Shown here piece after piece: positions 32,378-40,945 of a DNA stretch of 42,247 bases. Each line of letters begins with the position of its first letter. Within the stretch, counting starts at the first letter, position 1. A model generated the notes under the pieces. That model was not told where the DNA came from, ran no database searches, and worked only from the letters and a program-made list of their open reading frames with translations. The position numbers and the translations under genes were made by a program. The stretch comes from Nitrospirales bacterium (GTDB lineage: Bacteria; Nitrospirota; Nitrospiria; Nitrospirales; UBA8639), in NCBI GenBank assembly GCA_021604105.1, contig BQIW01000036.1:1-42247 (forward strand), written 5' to 3'.

Positions 32378-32791
32378 ATGATGAAGCGAAGCACCATCGG
32401 GACCAATCCACTGGATGAGATCATTTCGAATCCACTAGGGGCTGCGATACCTGACCAACATACAGGTTCAGGATCTTCAGCGCTTCAAGAAGGGGGGAAG
32501 CAGAAAAACGGAAACAGGCCCGCCGGACCGCACTCTGTGGCGGATCACCTATATGATGACCAAAAACAGAGGACACAGCTTCATGCGGTTTCACAGAAAA
32601 ATGGGTCTCAACGGAAATCCAGGAATTCCCAAGAGGGTCCTGTACCGGCAGCTCACGTAACCAGTGAGGGGCTTCCGGCGACCGGTCCATTATCGGAACG
32701 TCTTGTCGAACTTGAAGAAGAAAATCTTTGTCTGAAGTGGGCATTGGGGATCATCCTTACACCTCTTGTGCTGTTAGCCTTATTGGGGTAG
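32378..32791 (+). CDS. ParA-associated protein with C-terminal membrane helix
   Basis: A 137-residue protein with AAAGGAGG ahead of the tandem ATG at 32378. It opens with MMKRSTIGTNPLDEIISNPL, a short basic, Pro-containing N-terminus of the kind ParA partners use to stimulate the ATPase. A long polar, Gln/Ser/Gly-rich disordered middle follows. The end is a coiled segment and hydrophobic helix (LVELEEENLCLKWALGIIL, then TPLVLLALLG). It is likely the cognate partner of the ParA 34 bp upstream, tethering it to the membrane; it is not a ParB (no HTH or ParB box). The family name is unknown to me. Confidence 0.75.
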   Translation: MMKRSTIGTNPLDEIISNPLGAAIPDQHTGSGSSALQEGGKQKNGNRPAGPHSVADHLYDDQKQRTQLHAVSQKNGSQRKSRNSQEGPVPAAHVTSEGLPATGPLSERLVELEEENLCLKWALGIILTPLVLLALLG

Positions 32792-33042
32792 GCCCGATTC
32801 GATCGAATTGTACTTCTCTCCCGGAGACAAGGGGAGGGAGTCTTCATGGTCTCCCTCGAGAAAAAATTCACCGAACCTGTTTGAAATGGCATTGACATAC
32901 AGGGTTCAGGTCATGGGCAGGTTGATTAAACAGCAACGCCCCCATAATTTTATGCATGCTCCTTTGAACGGTATCCACGTCCCATTGATTTGGGGCTTCA
33001 AAGATTTTTGTCAAGAACAATCAGCATTGGAAGGGCCTCCCA

Positions 33043-34222
33043 GTGCAGATACATTGTTTTCGACTCCAAGAAAAGGGCTTGCTTCAACTCACCGAGGAAA
33101 GACCTAAGGCATCATGGCTTGGTGATGGAATCGTCCGTTTATTGGACATTGATACTCCCGATTGTACCAGGCTGTCTGAAGTGCTTAGCCCCTTGAATCT
33201 GGATGCCGCTTTGCTGGACAAGGTCGAGTCCCAAGCCGGGGGTGTCTGTGTTGAAACCTTCTCTCACGCCTTGTTTCTTAGGTCTGTTGAAAAAAGCCGC
33301 CAGCGGCGTTCTCGCCATTTTCCCGTGCTCACGTACTCAGCGTACGTTCCGCGCGTACAAACAGCTGCGGCCTTGCTGGACGGACCCTTCGGGAAGACTC
33401 AGGGCATGCTTTTTTGAACCGACCCGGAGCCTTTGATGAGTTATCTCATCCTGCGCAAATTTGCCTTTGAACATCCTTATTATTCAACACTCCCTTCTTC
33501 GATTCCCACGCCCGGCCTTACATGATTTTAAGGATCCCTATATTACCGCGATCTGTGTGAGAGAAACCCTTATTGTCCTTCATCATGAACTCTATTTGCC
33601 CCCGGACCAAATTCTCGCGAGGATTGATCGGTTCGGCGGGATCGGAACCAGCACCATCACGGACCTGCTTCTCCATCTTCTGTTATTGGGCATTAATCGT
33701 GATATCGAATTGTATCAGCAAACTCGACAAATGATTGCCGAATTGTCAAATGACTTTGACCAGTGTCTCAACACCGATGTCCTCAATGATATTCAGAATC
33801 TGACCAATCACGTGAGCCGTCTCCAATCAACGACCGAAGATCGTCTTATTCTTATGGGAAGCCTACTCACGTTGAAATCTTCTTTATTGGATTTGCATGA
33901 AGTACGATTGTATTTTAAAGAAGCCATGAACGAATTAAACCAGATGCAGCGTTGGCTGGAACGTTTGGAGGGTCGGCTCAACGGATTATCTCAACACTAC
34001 AATTTGTCCCTCCAGAATAGCACGAACAACCGGCTTTGAATCCTGACGGTGATTTCGGCCATCTTTATGCCACTGACACTTATTGCCGGCATTTACGGCA
34101 TGAATTTCCCCAATATGCCGGAACTTCAGATGCCCTACGGATATTTTATCCTTCTTGGTCTCATGGCCGTGCTTGGCAGAGGATTGGGAATATTTTTCTA
34201 TGTACGGGGCTGGTTTGATTAA
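33043..34222 (+). pseudogene. corA: CorA-type Mg2+ transporter, broken by a MITE and a stop codon
   Basis: Conceptual start GTG 33043 behind GGAAGGG. The N-terminal part (EKGLLQLTEERPKASWLGDG ... LLDKVESQAG) runs to SHALFL at 33279, then a 215-bp dispersed repeat interrupts. The gene resumes at LRFPRPALHDFKDPYITAIC, continues through the long stalk helices (RLILMGSLLTLKSSLLDLHE) and ends with [20 protein letters not shown] and a short final helix; GMN is the CorA selectivity motif. Removing the repeat and one 5-bp duplication gives exactly 320 codons (319 residues; E. coli CorA has 316). A second lesion, TGA at 34037-34039 (apparently CGA-to-TGA, NNRL-stop-ILTVI), would cut off both membrane helices. 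The gene is dead twice over. Confidence 0.9.
33280..33494 (+). mobile_element. MITE-like dispersed repeat, copy D, inside corA, with 5-bp duplication
   Basis: A 215-bp full-length copy in the opposite orientation to A-C. It starts AGGTCTGTTGAAAAAAG and ends in the complement of GGGAGTGTTGAATAATAAGG. TTCTT flanks it on both sides (33275-33279 and 33495-33499). Excision of the element plus one TTCTT fuses ...GCC TTG TTT CTT to CGA TTC CCA in frame, which fixes the element boundaries and the 5-bp duplication. Confidence 0.95.
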
Positions 34223-34428
34223 AGGCCTCTTTCGAGTTGTTTTGAACTCCTGAAAAAATCGTCGGGAGCCTTTTATGCCTCCCGCCAGGAAAAGGCCTCA
34301 CCTGACGAGTTCTTTGTGAAATTTCACCGATACAGCTATTTCAGGTCATCCGCCGTTTGGTCAAGCAAAGATTCCCACCTCATGGAATAGAGGTTCGTCC
34401 GAAGCGTACCCATTCCTCATCGGCAAAT

Positions 34429-34764
34429 CTATTTGTCAGGGGATGAGTCCTCGCCAGGTTTCTTCGCCGGTTCTTCTTTGGATTGCGGGCTGTCCTCAAG
34501 AATCGAGGCGAACTCATCCCAGGAAATGGCGCCATCCTGATCCTTGTCGAGTGCCTTTAAGACGCCTTCCACCCATAGTTTTCGGGTTAGAAAATTTCCT
34601 ACATGAGCATCGGCAAGGAGTTGCTCCAACGCGGATGATCCGATTTTTAAATCCTGGCCGTCAATGGAATCGTAATGGTCGAAGCCTTTACGAAAGTCAC
34701 CGTCAAATTGCTTTTTGACCAGCTGACGAATTTTTTTGGTCAACTCCTCCTCTTCGTCTCCCAC
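34429..34764 (-). CDS. EF-hand protein
   Basis: A 111-residue acidic protein starting at the GTG at 34764 behind AAAGGAGATGGA. Residues 73-84 (DKDQDGAISWDE) are a canonical 12-residue EF-hand loop with Asp at 1, 3 and 5, Gly6, Ile8 and Glu12. An earlier stretch (DHYDSIDGQDLKIGSSALEQ, 29-48) looks like a degenerate partner hand. The C-terminus is Lys/Glu/Pro-rich (SKEEPAKKPGEDSSPDK). No signal peptide, so it is probably a cytoplasmic Ca2+ sensor or buffer. It is 12 bp after a lipoprotein gene on the same strand, with a TMEM175-like channel gene further upstream. Confidence 0.88.
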   Translation of the reverse strand: MGDEEEELTKKIRQLVKKQFDGDFRKGFDHYDSIDGQDLKIGSSALEQLLADAHVGNFLTRKLWVEGVLKALDKDQDGAISWDEFASILEDSPQSKEEPAKKPGEDSSPDK

Positions 34765-34776
34765 TCCATCTCCTTT

Positions 34777-35217
34777 CTATTGATTGCAGGGTTTGGCTCC
34801 CGCATCAGCCAGGTGCGGGGTCTTTCGAAAATCGAACATAAACCCATCAGGACTTTTCAGTCGGAGGTGATCCCCACGGAAGGCATAGTCAAGGCGAATA
34901 CGTTCACCTCCTGTCGATTCGGTCAAGAGGAGGGCGTGGCCCTGAATGAGATAGGTTCCCGAATGGCAAACCCCTTCCGGTTCGCGCCATGTGAATTTCC
35001 CATCCTGGCCCAGGACCAACATGGCATGCCGGCCTGCGTCGGGGGCCGGCACCCCGGAAAAAAATGGAGAAGGATGGGTAATCCCCGTGCTTCCCCATGA
35101 CCCGGTCAATAGGCGGTCTTGAGAGGTGCAGGCCAACACCCCGACCGCACAGTATACGGTCAACGTCAACCAGTTTCGGCCCAAGGACAGCTGTCCTCGT
35201 CGATAGGGATTCATCAT
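34777..35217 (-). CDS. Small lipoprotein, unknown function
   Basis: A 146-residue protein beginning at tandem ATGs (35217/35214). A signal peptide with the lipobox VLAC (core LTVYCAVGVLAC) predicts a lipid anchor. The mature part is a small beta-rich domain: LLTGSWGS, AMLVLGQDGKFTWREPEGVC, HSGTYLIQGHALLLTE, RLDYAFRGDHLRLKSPDG. This alternation of short strands (GSW ... DGKF ... GTY ... L.L) is typical of lipocalin-like 'DUF' lipoproteins that report or bind small ligands; the ligand is unknown. It is 12 bp ahead of the EF-hand gene and 41 bp after the TMEM175-like gene, so all three may share a leftward transcript. Confidence 0.78.
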   Translation of the reverse strand: MMNPYRRGQLSLGRNWLTLTVYCAVGVLACTSQDRLLTGSWGSTGITHPSPFFSGVPAPDAGRHAMLVLGQDGKFTWREPEGVCHSGTYLIQGHALLLTESTGGERIRLDYAFRGDHLRLKSPDGFMFDFRKTPHLADAGAKPCNQ

Positions 35218-35258
35218 TCATTCTCTGAGCGGGTGTACATGCGTATCTCCGGATTCAA

Positions 35259-35879
35259 TTATTTCCTTGAGAAAAAACGGGTCCAGAGCGGGGTGAGAAA
35301 CCAGAAGGCAATCGCACCATTGACGCTGTTGAATGAGATGAGGATAGAACCCATTGCGAAAAGTGGTGCGGGGTACATGGCCAGGAAGTTGGGATGCGTC
35401 CATAACTTGGGAGCACCATCCAAATGCCAATCACGTTTGGTGGCCACATACCGGTGGAGCAACAGTAAGGAAAAGCTGGCCAGACCCAGCGTTGCGGAGA
35501 AAAGGACGACCGCAACGGAATCTTCTTCGTAATGTCCGAGCAACGAGGCCGCATACGGGATAAGGGATATAAACATCAGATGAACAAAGTTCAACCAGAA
35601 GGTCTTTTCATCGCATTTTTGGAGATGCTTGAGAATCCAAAAATTCCTCATCCAAAGAAACGCCGCCATGTAAAAACTGAGTATCCAGGCCGCAAAATTC
35701 GGGATCTGTTTCTGTAGGTCGGTGAGCAGTTGCCCTGTGGTCAGCCCCGGGGTTTCGGGAACCTTCAGATCCAACATCAGAAGGGTGATCACAATTGCAT
35801 ATACACCGTCTGTGAGGGCATTGAGCCGTTCCAGTGAGGTGAGGTGACCTAAAAATATCCCTCTACTCCAATTCCTCAT
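35259..35879 (-). CDS. TMEM175-like (DUF1211) potassium-channel-family protein
   Basis: A 206-residue membrane protein with about six hydrophobic segments, the length of bacterial TMEM175 homologues. The first helix carries the family signature RLNALTDGVYAIVITLLMLD (R-x-x-A/F-x-D-G-V/I-x-A-I-x-x-T-L). Further helices include AAWILSFYMAAFLWMRNFWI and FVHLMFISLIPYAASLLGHY. In this family, helix-1 hydrophobic residues form the K+ filter, and bacterial members conduct K+ leakily. It is likely first in a leftward group with the lipoprotein and EF-hand genes. The start is the ATG at 35879; no strong ribosome site is visible. Confidence 0.88.
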   Translation of the reverse strand: MRNWSRGIFLGHLTSLERLNALTDGVYAIVITLLMLDLKVPETPGLTTGQLLTDLQKQIPNFAAWILSFYMAAFLWMRNFWILKHLQKCDEKTFWLNFVHLMFISLIPYAASLLGHYEEDSVAVVLFSATLGLASFSLLLLHRYVATKRDWHLDGAPKLWTHPNFLAMYPAPLFAMGSILISFNSVNGAIAFWFLTPLWTRFFSRK

Positions 35880-36426
35880 ACGCCTGTATTGTCCATGAAT
35901 ATGAATCGACGCTCACACCTCTTGAGCCTCGAGCCATCAAGAGTATGAGGGATGTATTGTGGGACGGTGAAGTAGCTGCCCGGCATGACAAAACCAAAAG
36001 ATTCGGACGGTGGTTGGAAAAGTTTAACCCATAGGAGACTGCGAGGGCTACTCAGATCGTTCCCTGATTGTCCGGCACTCCCGAAAATGATCGGAAGAGA
36101 CAGGTAGGAACTGCATGGAAATCACATAAGACGGAGTAGCATTAAGGGATCAAGCCCGAAGTCATATCGCCTTGGCCGCCGGTCAGTGGGTCGACAGCAC
36201 GCATGCGGCCCAATCCGTGGAGGAGGGGTATCGGGACGGTCGGAGAACCCCTGATTGTCATTGCGTAAGCTTTGTGGTGAGACCGGATGCGTCGAACCTG
36301 ACAGTTGAAATCCTCAAAAACACGAACATGCCCTTTTACAGAATGATCTACCACACTTTTTCATAACAGGGTAGTGAGGCAATGGTTTCTAATGAGGAGG
36401 AGGGCTGGTCGGTGATTTTCGACAGA
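35880..36426. other. Intergenic up to repeat copy E
   Basis: 547 bp with no recognisable gene. A 64-codon frame at 36172-36366 lacks a ribosome site and family features. It may contain the promoter of the TMEM175-like gene. Confidence 0.4.
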
Positions 36427-36641
36427 GGGTCTGTTGAAAAAAGCCGCCAGCGGCGTTCTCGCCATTTTTCCGTGCTCACGTACTACGCATACGCTCCGCG
36501 CGTCAAAACGGCTGCGGCCTTGCTGGACGGACCCTTCGGGAAGACTCAGGGCGTGCTTTTTTGAACGGACCCGGAGCCATTGATGAGTAAACTCATCCTG
36601 GGCAAATTTGCCCTTGAAGATCTTTACTATTTAACACTCCC
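36427..36641 (+). mobile_element. MITE-like dispersed repeat, copy E, with 5-bp duplication
   Basis: A 215-bp full-length copy in the same orientation as D. It begins GGGTCTGTTGAAAAAAG and ends in the complement of a slightly diverged GGGAGTGTTAAATAGTAAAG. ACAGA flanks it on both sides (36422-36426 and 36642-36646), a perfect 5-bp target duplication. It lies between genes. Confidence 0.93.
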
Positions 36642-36879
36642 ACAGAAGGTCTTTCACGTGTAAAACCGTGGTGCATACCTTCCCCTTCCATCGGATTTGG
36701 ATCCCTCCGGTTTTTATCCGATCCCAATCCCGACCTGATTCAAGATGGAATGGCGTTCTCCGTTTGAACACATCCACCGATAGCCGGCAGGTGGCCAACA
36801 TGCAATTCTAGAGGAAAGCGATTTCCATCACTTCCATGGTCGCTTAGATCATTCCTCCCATGAATCGGCAATATGACCA

Positions 36880-37917
36880 TCATTTACCCGAGGATTCGGA
36901 CATGGACGCATCGCCGCCATTTCTGTGAAACGGATAGACGCTCTTCCAATCCTTTTTCATGTCCACTACCGTCCACCCTTTATCTTTGGCCTCGTCAAGT
37001 GCTTTATCCAGATGGCCGATGGATGATTTGCGGTCGTATGCCCATTCACGTTCAGCGTCCGTGTGGTGGATGAGCGCCATGAGGCGTGCACCGTTCCCGC
37101 TTGCCGTCCACTGAAGCATTTGAAGGTCGCCGTCTGAGTTGCCGAAGGCAAGAATGGGCTTCCGCCCGATGTGAGTATGAATGCCGATCGGTTTGCCGTC
37201 CTTGTCGTCAATGAAATTGATTTCAGGAAGTTTCACGAGCACCGGATCTCCATCTTGCAACGCGTATCTCAGTTTGCCGCTGCTGCCGACGACCTGCTCG
37301 GGTGGGATTCCATACACCTGCTCCGTCCACGGACGCATAAACTCGATGCCGCCGCCGGAAACGATGAACGTTTTAAACCCCTTCGTCCGAAGATACGCCA
37401 GCAGTTCCAACATGGGCTGATAGACCATTTCAGTCAGCAGACGTTCGGTTCCGGGATGCTTTGCGGTCGCAATCCAGTCTTTCACGGTTGTCTCAAACTC
37501 ATCCGTCGTCATACCGGCGTGGGTGGCCATGATGATCTTCAGAATAGCATGTTTACCGCCTGCAAGGGCGCCGCGAACATCTCCTTTAAGCAGGGAGGCA
37601 AACGGCTCCGTGGTTTTCCATTCGGGATGCTGTGGTGCAAGTGACTTGACGCGGTCGAGCGCAAAGAACAATTGGAAGTACATGGGCTGTTCCGCCCAAA
37701 GCGTGCCATCGTTGTCAAATACTGCAATGCGTGCCGCCTCAGGGACAAAGTCGGGGCCTGGTGTGATGACACGTTCGACAAAGTCCACGACGGCCTTTTT
37801 GTTCTTGCCGTCATTCCAGGATGGAAGCACGTCTGCGGCATAGACTAGGGGTGCGGTGAATATCGAGATGCAAAAAAACCAGGAGGCAACGACAGTCTGC
37901 CTTTTAATCGTTTTCAT
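36880..37917 (-). CDS. Secreted HAD-family phosphatase
   Basis: A 345-residue protein with a signal peptide (MKTIKRQTVVASWFFCISIF, cleavage near VYA-AD). HAD motifs are complete: motif I FDNDGTLW (Asp68 nucleophile, Asp70 acid), motif II FIVSGGG (Ser187), a lysine in GRKPILAF (Lys253) and motif III/IV GNSDGD (Asp262, Asp264). The arrangement is that of phosphoserine-phosphatase-like HAD enzymes with a helical cap (MYFQLFFALDRVK ...). Being exported, it probably dephosphorylates small molecules in the periplasm; the substrate is unknown. AAAGGA precedes the ATG at 37917. It lies 468 bp downstream of the formylglycine-generating-enzyme gene on the same strand. Confidence 0.88.
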   Translation of the reverse strand: MKTIKRQTVVASWFFCISIFTAPLVYAADVLPSWNDGKNKKAVVDFVERVITPGPDFVPEAARIAVFDNDGTLWAEQPMYFQLFFALDRVKSLAPQHPEWKTTEPFASLLKGDVRGALAGGKHAILKIIMATHAGMTTDEFETTVKDWIATAKHPGTERLLTEMVYQPMLELLAYLRTKGFKTFIVSGGGIEFMRPWTEQVYGIPPEQVVGSSGKLRYALQDGDPVLVKLPEINFIDDKDGKPIGIHTHIGRKPILAFGNSDGDLQMLQWTASGNGARLMALIHHTDAEREWAYDRKSSIGHLDKALDEAKDKGWTVVDMKKDWKSVYPFHRNGGDASMSESSGK

Positions 37918-38385
37918 TGGGGGTTTCCTTTCCCTGATTGATGTTTTGTCGAGAAGACCGTTTCCTGATCAGGTTCACATACGAAACTGAAGGCCTGCAA
38001 GGCACTTATCCCAACGGCCGTCAAACCGGTCTTTGTATTATTCATGGTAGGCTTTGGGCGTATGATGGGGGTATGGATGGCTCCGGTGGAGAAGGGCATG
38101 AGTCAGGGTTTTTCCGGATTTGTTGTGTTCACCTGATTCCTCTCCCCGATCGCTTTGTGCCATGTACCGAAGGCCGCTGGCGTGTACCCTTTTTGCCCAA
38201 GAAACTTCAGGAACTCCGCCGTGGTGTTAGGCACAATCCTGCGTAATCACATGGCTCGCACGTAATCCTATTGCCATTGTCAGAGGCATAAGTGGCATAG
38301 ACCCCGTCCGCTACTTCACTCGGGCCATCCATATGGACTTGTTCGTGGCGTGTTTGTTCAACTGGCGATCAATGGTTTTTCTTGA
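37918..38385. other. Intergenic
   Basis: 468 bp between the formylglycine-enzyme gene and the HAD gene. A short rightward frame near 38040-38130 (FGRMMGVWMAPVEKGMSQGF) has a membrane-protein look and could be a scrap of a lost gene, but I cannot name it. Confidence 0.35.
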
Positions 38386-39642
38386 TTATTGTAAGGAGCG
38401 AACCGTGCGAAATCCAAGGTGATTGGTTCCGGTGCTGATTTCACCCTTGCCACGTGTGCCGACCATGTAACGGGAGCAGTATTGATCCGTACAGAGAAAT
38501 GATCCGCCTCGGAGTACGCGCTTTTTTTCGCCTGGCTCGCTGGGATCGAACGGGGAGTCCGGCCCTTGGGGATTGCGGGCGACTCCACCTGCTGCTGCGA
38601 GTCGGGCGTAATAATCGGGCCGATACCAGTCACTCGTCCATTCCCACACGTTTCCGGCCACGTCATACAGTCCGTACCCGTTCGGAGGAAAATTTGCCAC
38701 CGGCCCGATGCCCATATATTGATCGTCACCGGTATCTTGATCCGGAAAATGACCCTGAAAGCTATTGGCCATCCATTTGCCGTCCTTCAGAAATTCATCG
38801 CCCCAAGGATAGACCTTCCCGCTTAATCCTCCGCGTGCCGCGAATTCCCATTCCGCCTCAGTTGGAAGCCGATTGCCGGCCCACTTCGCATAGGCCTCCG
38901 CGTCCTCATACGCGATGTGCACAACAGGATATTCTTCGCGACCATTGAGGTCGCTGTTTGGACCAAGAGGGTGACGCCAGTTGGCACCCTTGATGTAGCT
39001 CCACCATCGAAAATGAGTATCAAGCGGCACGGCATGGTCCGGTGGAGAAAATACGACGGACCCGGCAACCAGGTTTTCCGGGGGGGCGCCTGGAAAATCC
39101 TCCGCGCGTGGTGTGCGCTCTGCGACCGTGACATAGGCGGTGGCGTCGACGAACCGTTTGAACTGCGAATTGGTGACCTCTGTTTTATCCATCCAGAATC
39201 CATCGACGTAAACACGATGAATCGGGCGGGAATCTCGCGTCGCTTGCATGCCGACATCGTTCATTTCCTCATCGGATAAATCGGCTGCCCCCATGGAAAA
39301 CTCACCACCGGGAATCCATACCATGCCATCAGGCGCAGGATCGGTTGGACGCGATGAGCCTACGGCATTAGCTGAAGCATTGGCGGATGAGACGGACTGG
39401 CCCACAGGCATGGTTGGTTGCGCATTCGTTACTGACAGAGCTCGGCCGGACTTCGCAGCAGAAATACCCATATCGCAGGTCATGCCGACCTGTGGGTCCG
39501 GCACAGAGGACTGGTTTGGTGCCGTGCTATACCACCAGGTTCCGATGACCAGGAGCACGACGACTGCCACAGCGCCAATTGGTTTAATCCCATTGTATAG
39601 CGAAGGTTTCTCTTGATCTTTCACGGGGCGACCGGCTTTCAT
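38386..39642 (-). CDS. Membrane-anchored formylglycine-generating enzyme (SUMF1 family)
   Basis: A 418-residue protein. A single N-terminal helix (IGAVAVVVLLVIGTWWY) without a clear cleavage site suggests an inner-membrane anchor, followed by a Ser/Ala/Pro-rich linker. The FGE domain (105-418) has MVWIPGGEFSMG at its start, VTNSQFKRFVDAT, RLPTEAEWEFAARGG and DVAGNVWEWTSDW. The C-terminal RGGSFLCTDQYCSRYM holds the Cys384/Cys389 pair equivalent to the catalytic cysteines of human FGE, and NHLGFRTVR ends it. Many FGE-fold proteins lack these cysteines, so genuine sulfatase activation (Cys/Ser to formylglycine) is plausible. No sulfatase gene is visible in the window. The start ATG at 39642 has GAAG upstream. 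Confidence 0.92.
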   Translation of the reverse strand: MKAGRPVKDQEKPSLYNGIKPIGAVAVVVLLVIGTWWYSTAPNQSSVPDPQVGMTCDMGISAAKSGRALSVTNAQPTMPVGQSVSSANASANAVGSSRPTDPAPDGMVWIPGGEFSMGAADLSDEEMNDVGMQATRDSRPIHRVYVDGFWMDKTEVTNSQFKRFVDATAYVTVAERTPRAEDFPGAPPENLVAGSVVFSPPDHAVPLDTHFRWWSYIKGANWRHPLGPNSDLNGREEYPVVHIAYEDAEAYAKWAGNRLPTEAEWEFAARGGLSGKVYPWGDEFLKDGKWMANSFQGHFPDQDTGDDQYMGIGPVANFPPNGYGLYDVAGNVWEWTSDWYRPDYYARLAAAGGVARNPQGPDSPFDPSEPGEKKRVLRGGSFLCTDQYCSRYMVGTRGKGEISTGTNHLGFRTVRSLQ

Positions 39643-39818
39643 GGTGTCTTCACACTATTTGAGAAAGGAATTTTATTTTTGTTGCGGTGAATAGTGGTTC
39701 ACATCACTCCATCAGTACTTGTGGGTGTGTTTTCCATGGTTCACGCCCACTACAAGATCCGTGTGTGCGATGGGGTTTATTCACTCTAATGTGGTTCGAG
39801 CAGGAGAAGGTCAAGGAC

Positions 39819-40532
39819 CTATTTGATCAAACCTTCTTCTTTGAATCTGACCCGTAGCTGTTCACTGATGGCTTCGGCCGTTCGTTTGGCCGTCCCTTCG
39901 ATTTTAGTCCTGCCTGTCATTTCACCTTCCACTTTTGCCGTTCCCATTACAATCAGGCCGATTGGGTTGGCAGTGGCGGCGAGAACCGCAATGGGGACAA
40001 TCAGTCCCGGCAGTTTGCCTCCACCGGAATCGAGCTTTCCCGAACCGAGCAAGCGTGGCCCGGTGGGAGTCATCTGGTACCCTTCCACCGCGGTCCGTAA
40101 CTCTGCAGCTCCTGATCCGAATCCAAGGCCGAGGCGTTTGATGGTACTGCCTTCTTCGACCCCTTCAAAATAGCCGATAATCATAAGGTCGTTGGGTTTC
40201 GGAAGGCTGTGTTCGCTACCCTCCAAGGCCAACACTCCCATATCGTTAATCTCCGTAACCAGTTCCTTGGCCACCAACACGCCGAGTTTTCGACCAATCT
40301 CATATTCCTCCGGAGTGGGCGGCTTGCTGGGTTCGGCATATTTTTCCGCGGCCGTGGACCAGGATGGAATATCTGCAAGGGTTGCCGCAAAAGGATACAC
40401 ATAGATCCGTTCGGGCTTCGCGAGTTTTTCGGTGGTCATATTTCGATGACGTTCGGTTACCTTGGTCGAAGCGCATCCGGAGGCCAACCAGAGGACTAAC
40501 ACCGAGACGACAATACGTGTTAACAATGGCAT
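39819..40532 (-). CDS. DUF4410-type lipoprotein (paralogue 1)
   Basis: A 237-residue lipoprotein with AAGGAGG upstream of the ATG at 40532. The signal peptide ends in the lipobox ASGC (core IVVSVLVLWLASGC). The mature protein follows the DUF4410 plan: KPERIYVYPFAAT, a helical segment EIGRKLGVLVAKELVTEIND, NDLMIIGYFEGVEEGS, the Gly-rich LGLGFGSGAAELRTAVEGYQ, a hydrophobic VPIAVLAATANPIGLIVMG and a terminal helix RTAEAISEQLRVRFKEEG. The function is unknown; the family is thought to act in the envelope. It is paralogous to the gene 413 bp upstream, with the same length and motif order. Confidence 0.88.
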   Translation of the reverse strand: MPLLTRIVVSVLVLWLASGCASTKVTERHRNMTTEKLAKPERIYVYPFAATLADIPSWSTAAEKYAEPSKPPTPEEYEIGRKLGVLVAKELVTEINDMGVLALEGSEHSLPKPNDLMIIGYFEGVEEGSTIKRLGLGFGSGAAELRTAVEGYQMTPTGPRLLGSGKLDSGGGKLPGLIVPIAVLAATANPIGLIVMGTAKVEGEMTGRTKIEGTAKRTAEAISEQLRVRFKEEGLIK

Positions 40533-40945
40533 AATAAACCTCCTTAATGACGAAGACGTAACATTCGTACATAACGAATGCCTGGATCGCCCCGATGGTT
40601 ACGATTGAAAAACCATGCGAATTGGTATTGCCCGCCGGGGCCTGAAATCGTTCCGGATGCGATTCGTCATGATGCCGGACCTTTTCATCGTCTGTCTCGG
40701 CCACGCGCGTTCTATTCCGAACACATCCATTCCATCTTCTTGCGCAAGGGAACGGAGAAGAAAAGAGAACCATGATTCTCTTCCCTGCAGTGAATCCGTT
40801 TCCGGAATGGGAGCAGGGAGGTCAGTCAAAGGACTTCCTGTATTCCGCTATTCCATCCGCAGGTCACCTGGTCGGTATCACGCATCGTACCCGATGGATG
40901 TGTGTTCGGCTTCTATTCGTGCCATTTGGACCGTTGGGATCACAA
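40533..40945. other. Intergenic between DUF4410 paralogues
   Basis: 413 bp. Several overlapping short frames, none with a ribosome site or recognisable product. No strong hairpin seen. Its presence suggests that the two paralogues have separate promoters. Confidence 0.4.

Noticed and set aside
36172-36366. Possible scrap of a gene near repeat E
   Set aside because: I considered a formylglycine-enzyme fragment, but it shares no clear motif with the intact copy at 38386-39642.
38040-38130. Short membrane-like peptide between the HAD and formylglycine-enzyme genes
   Set aside because: Too short to identify and without a start site; noted only as possible debris.
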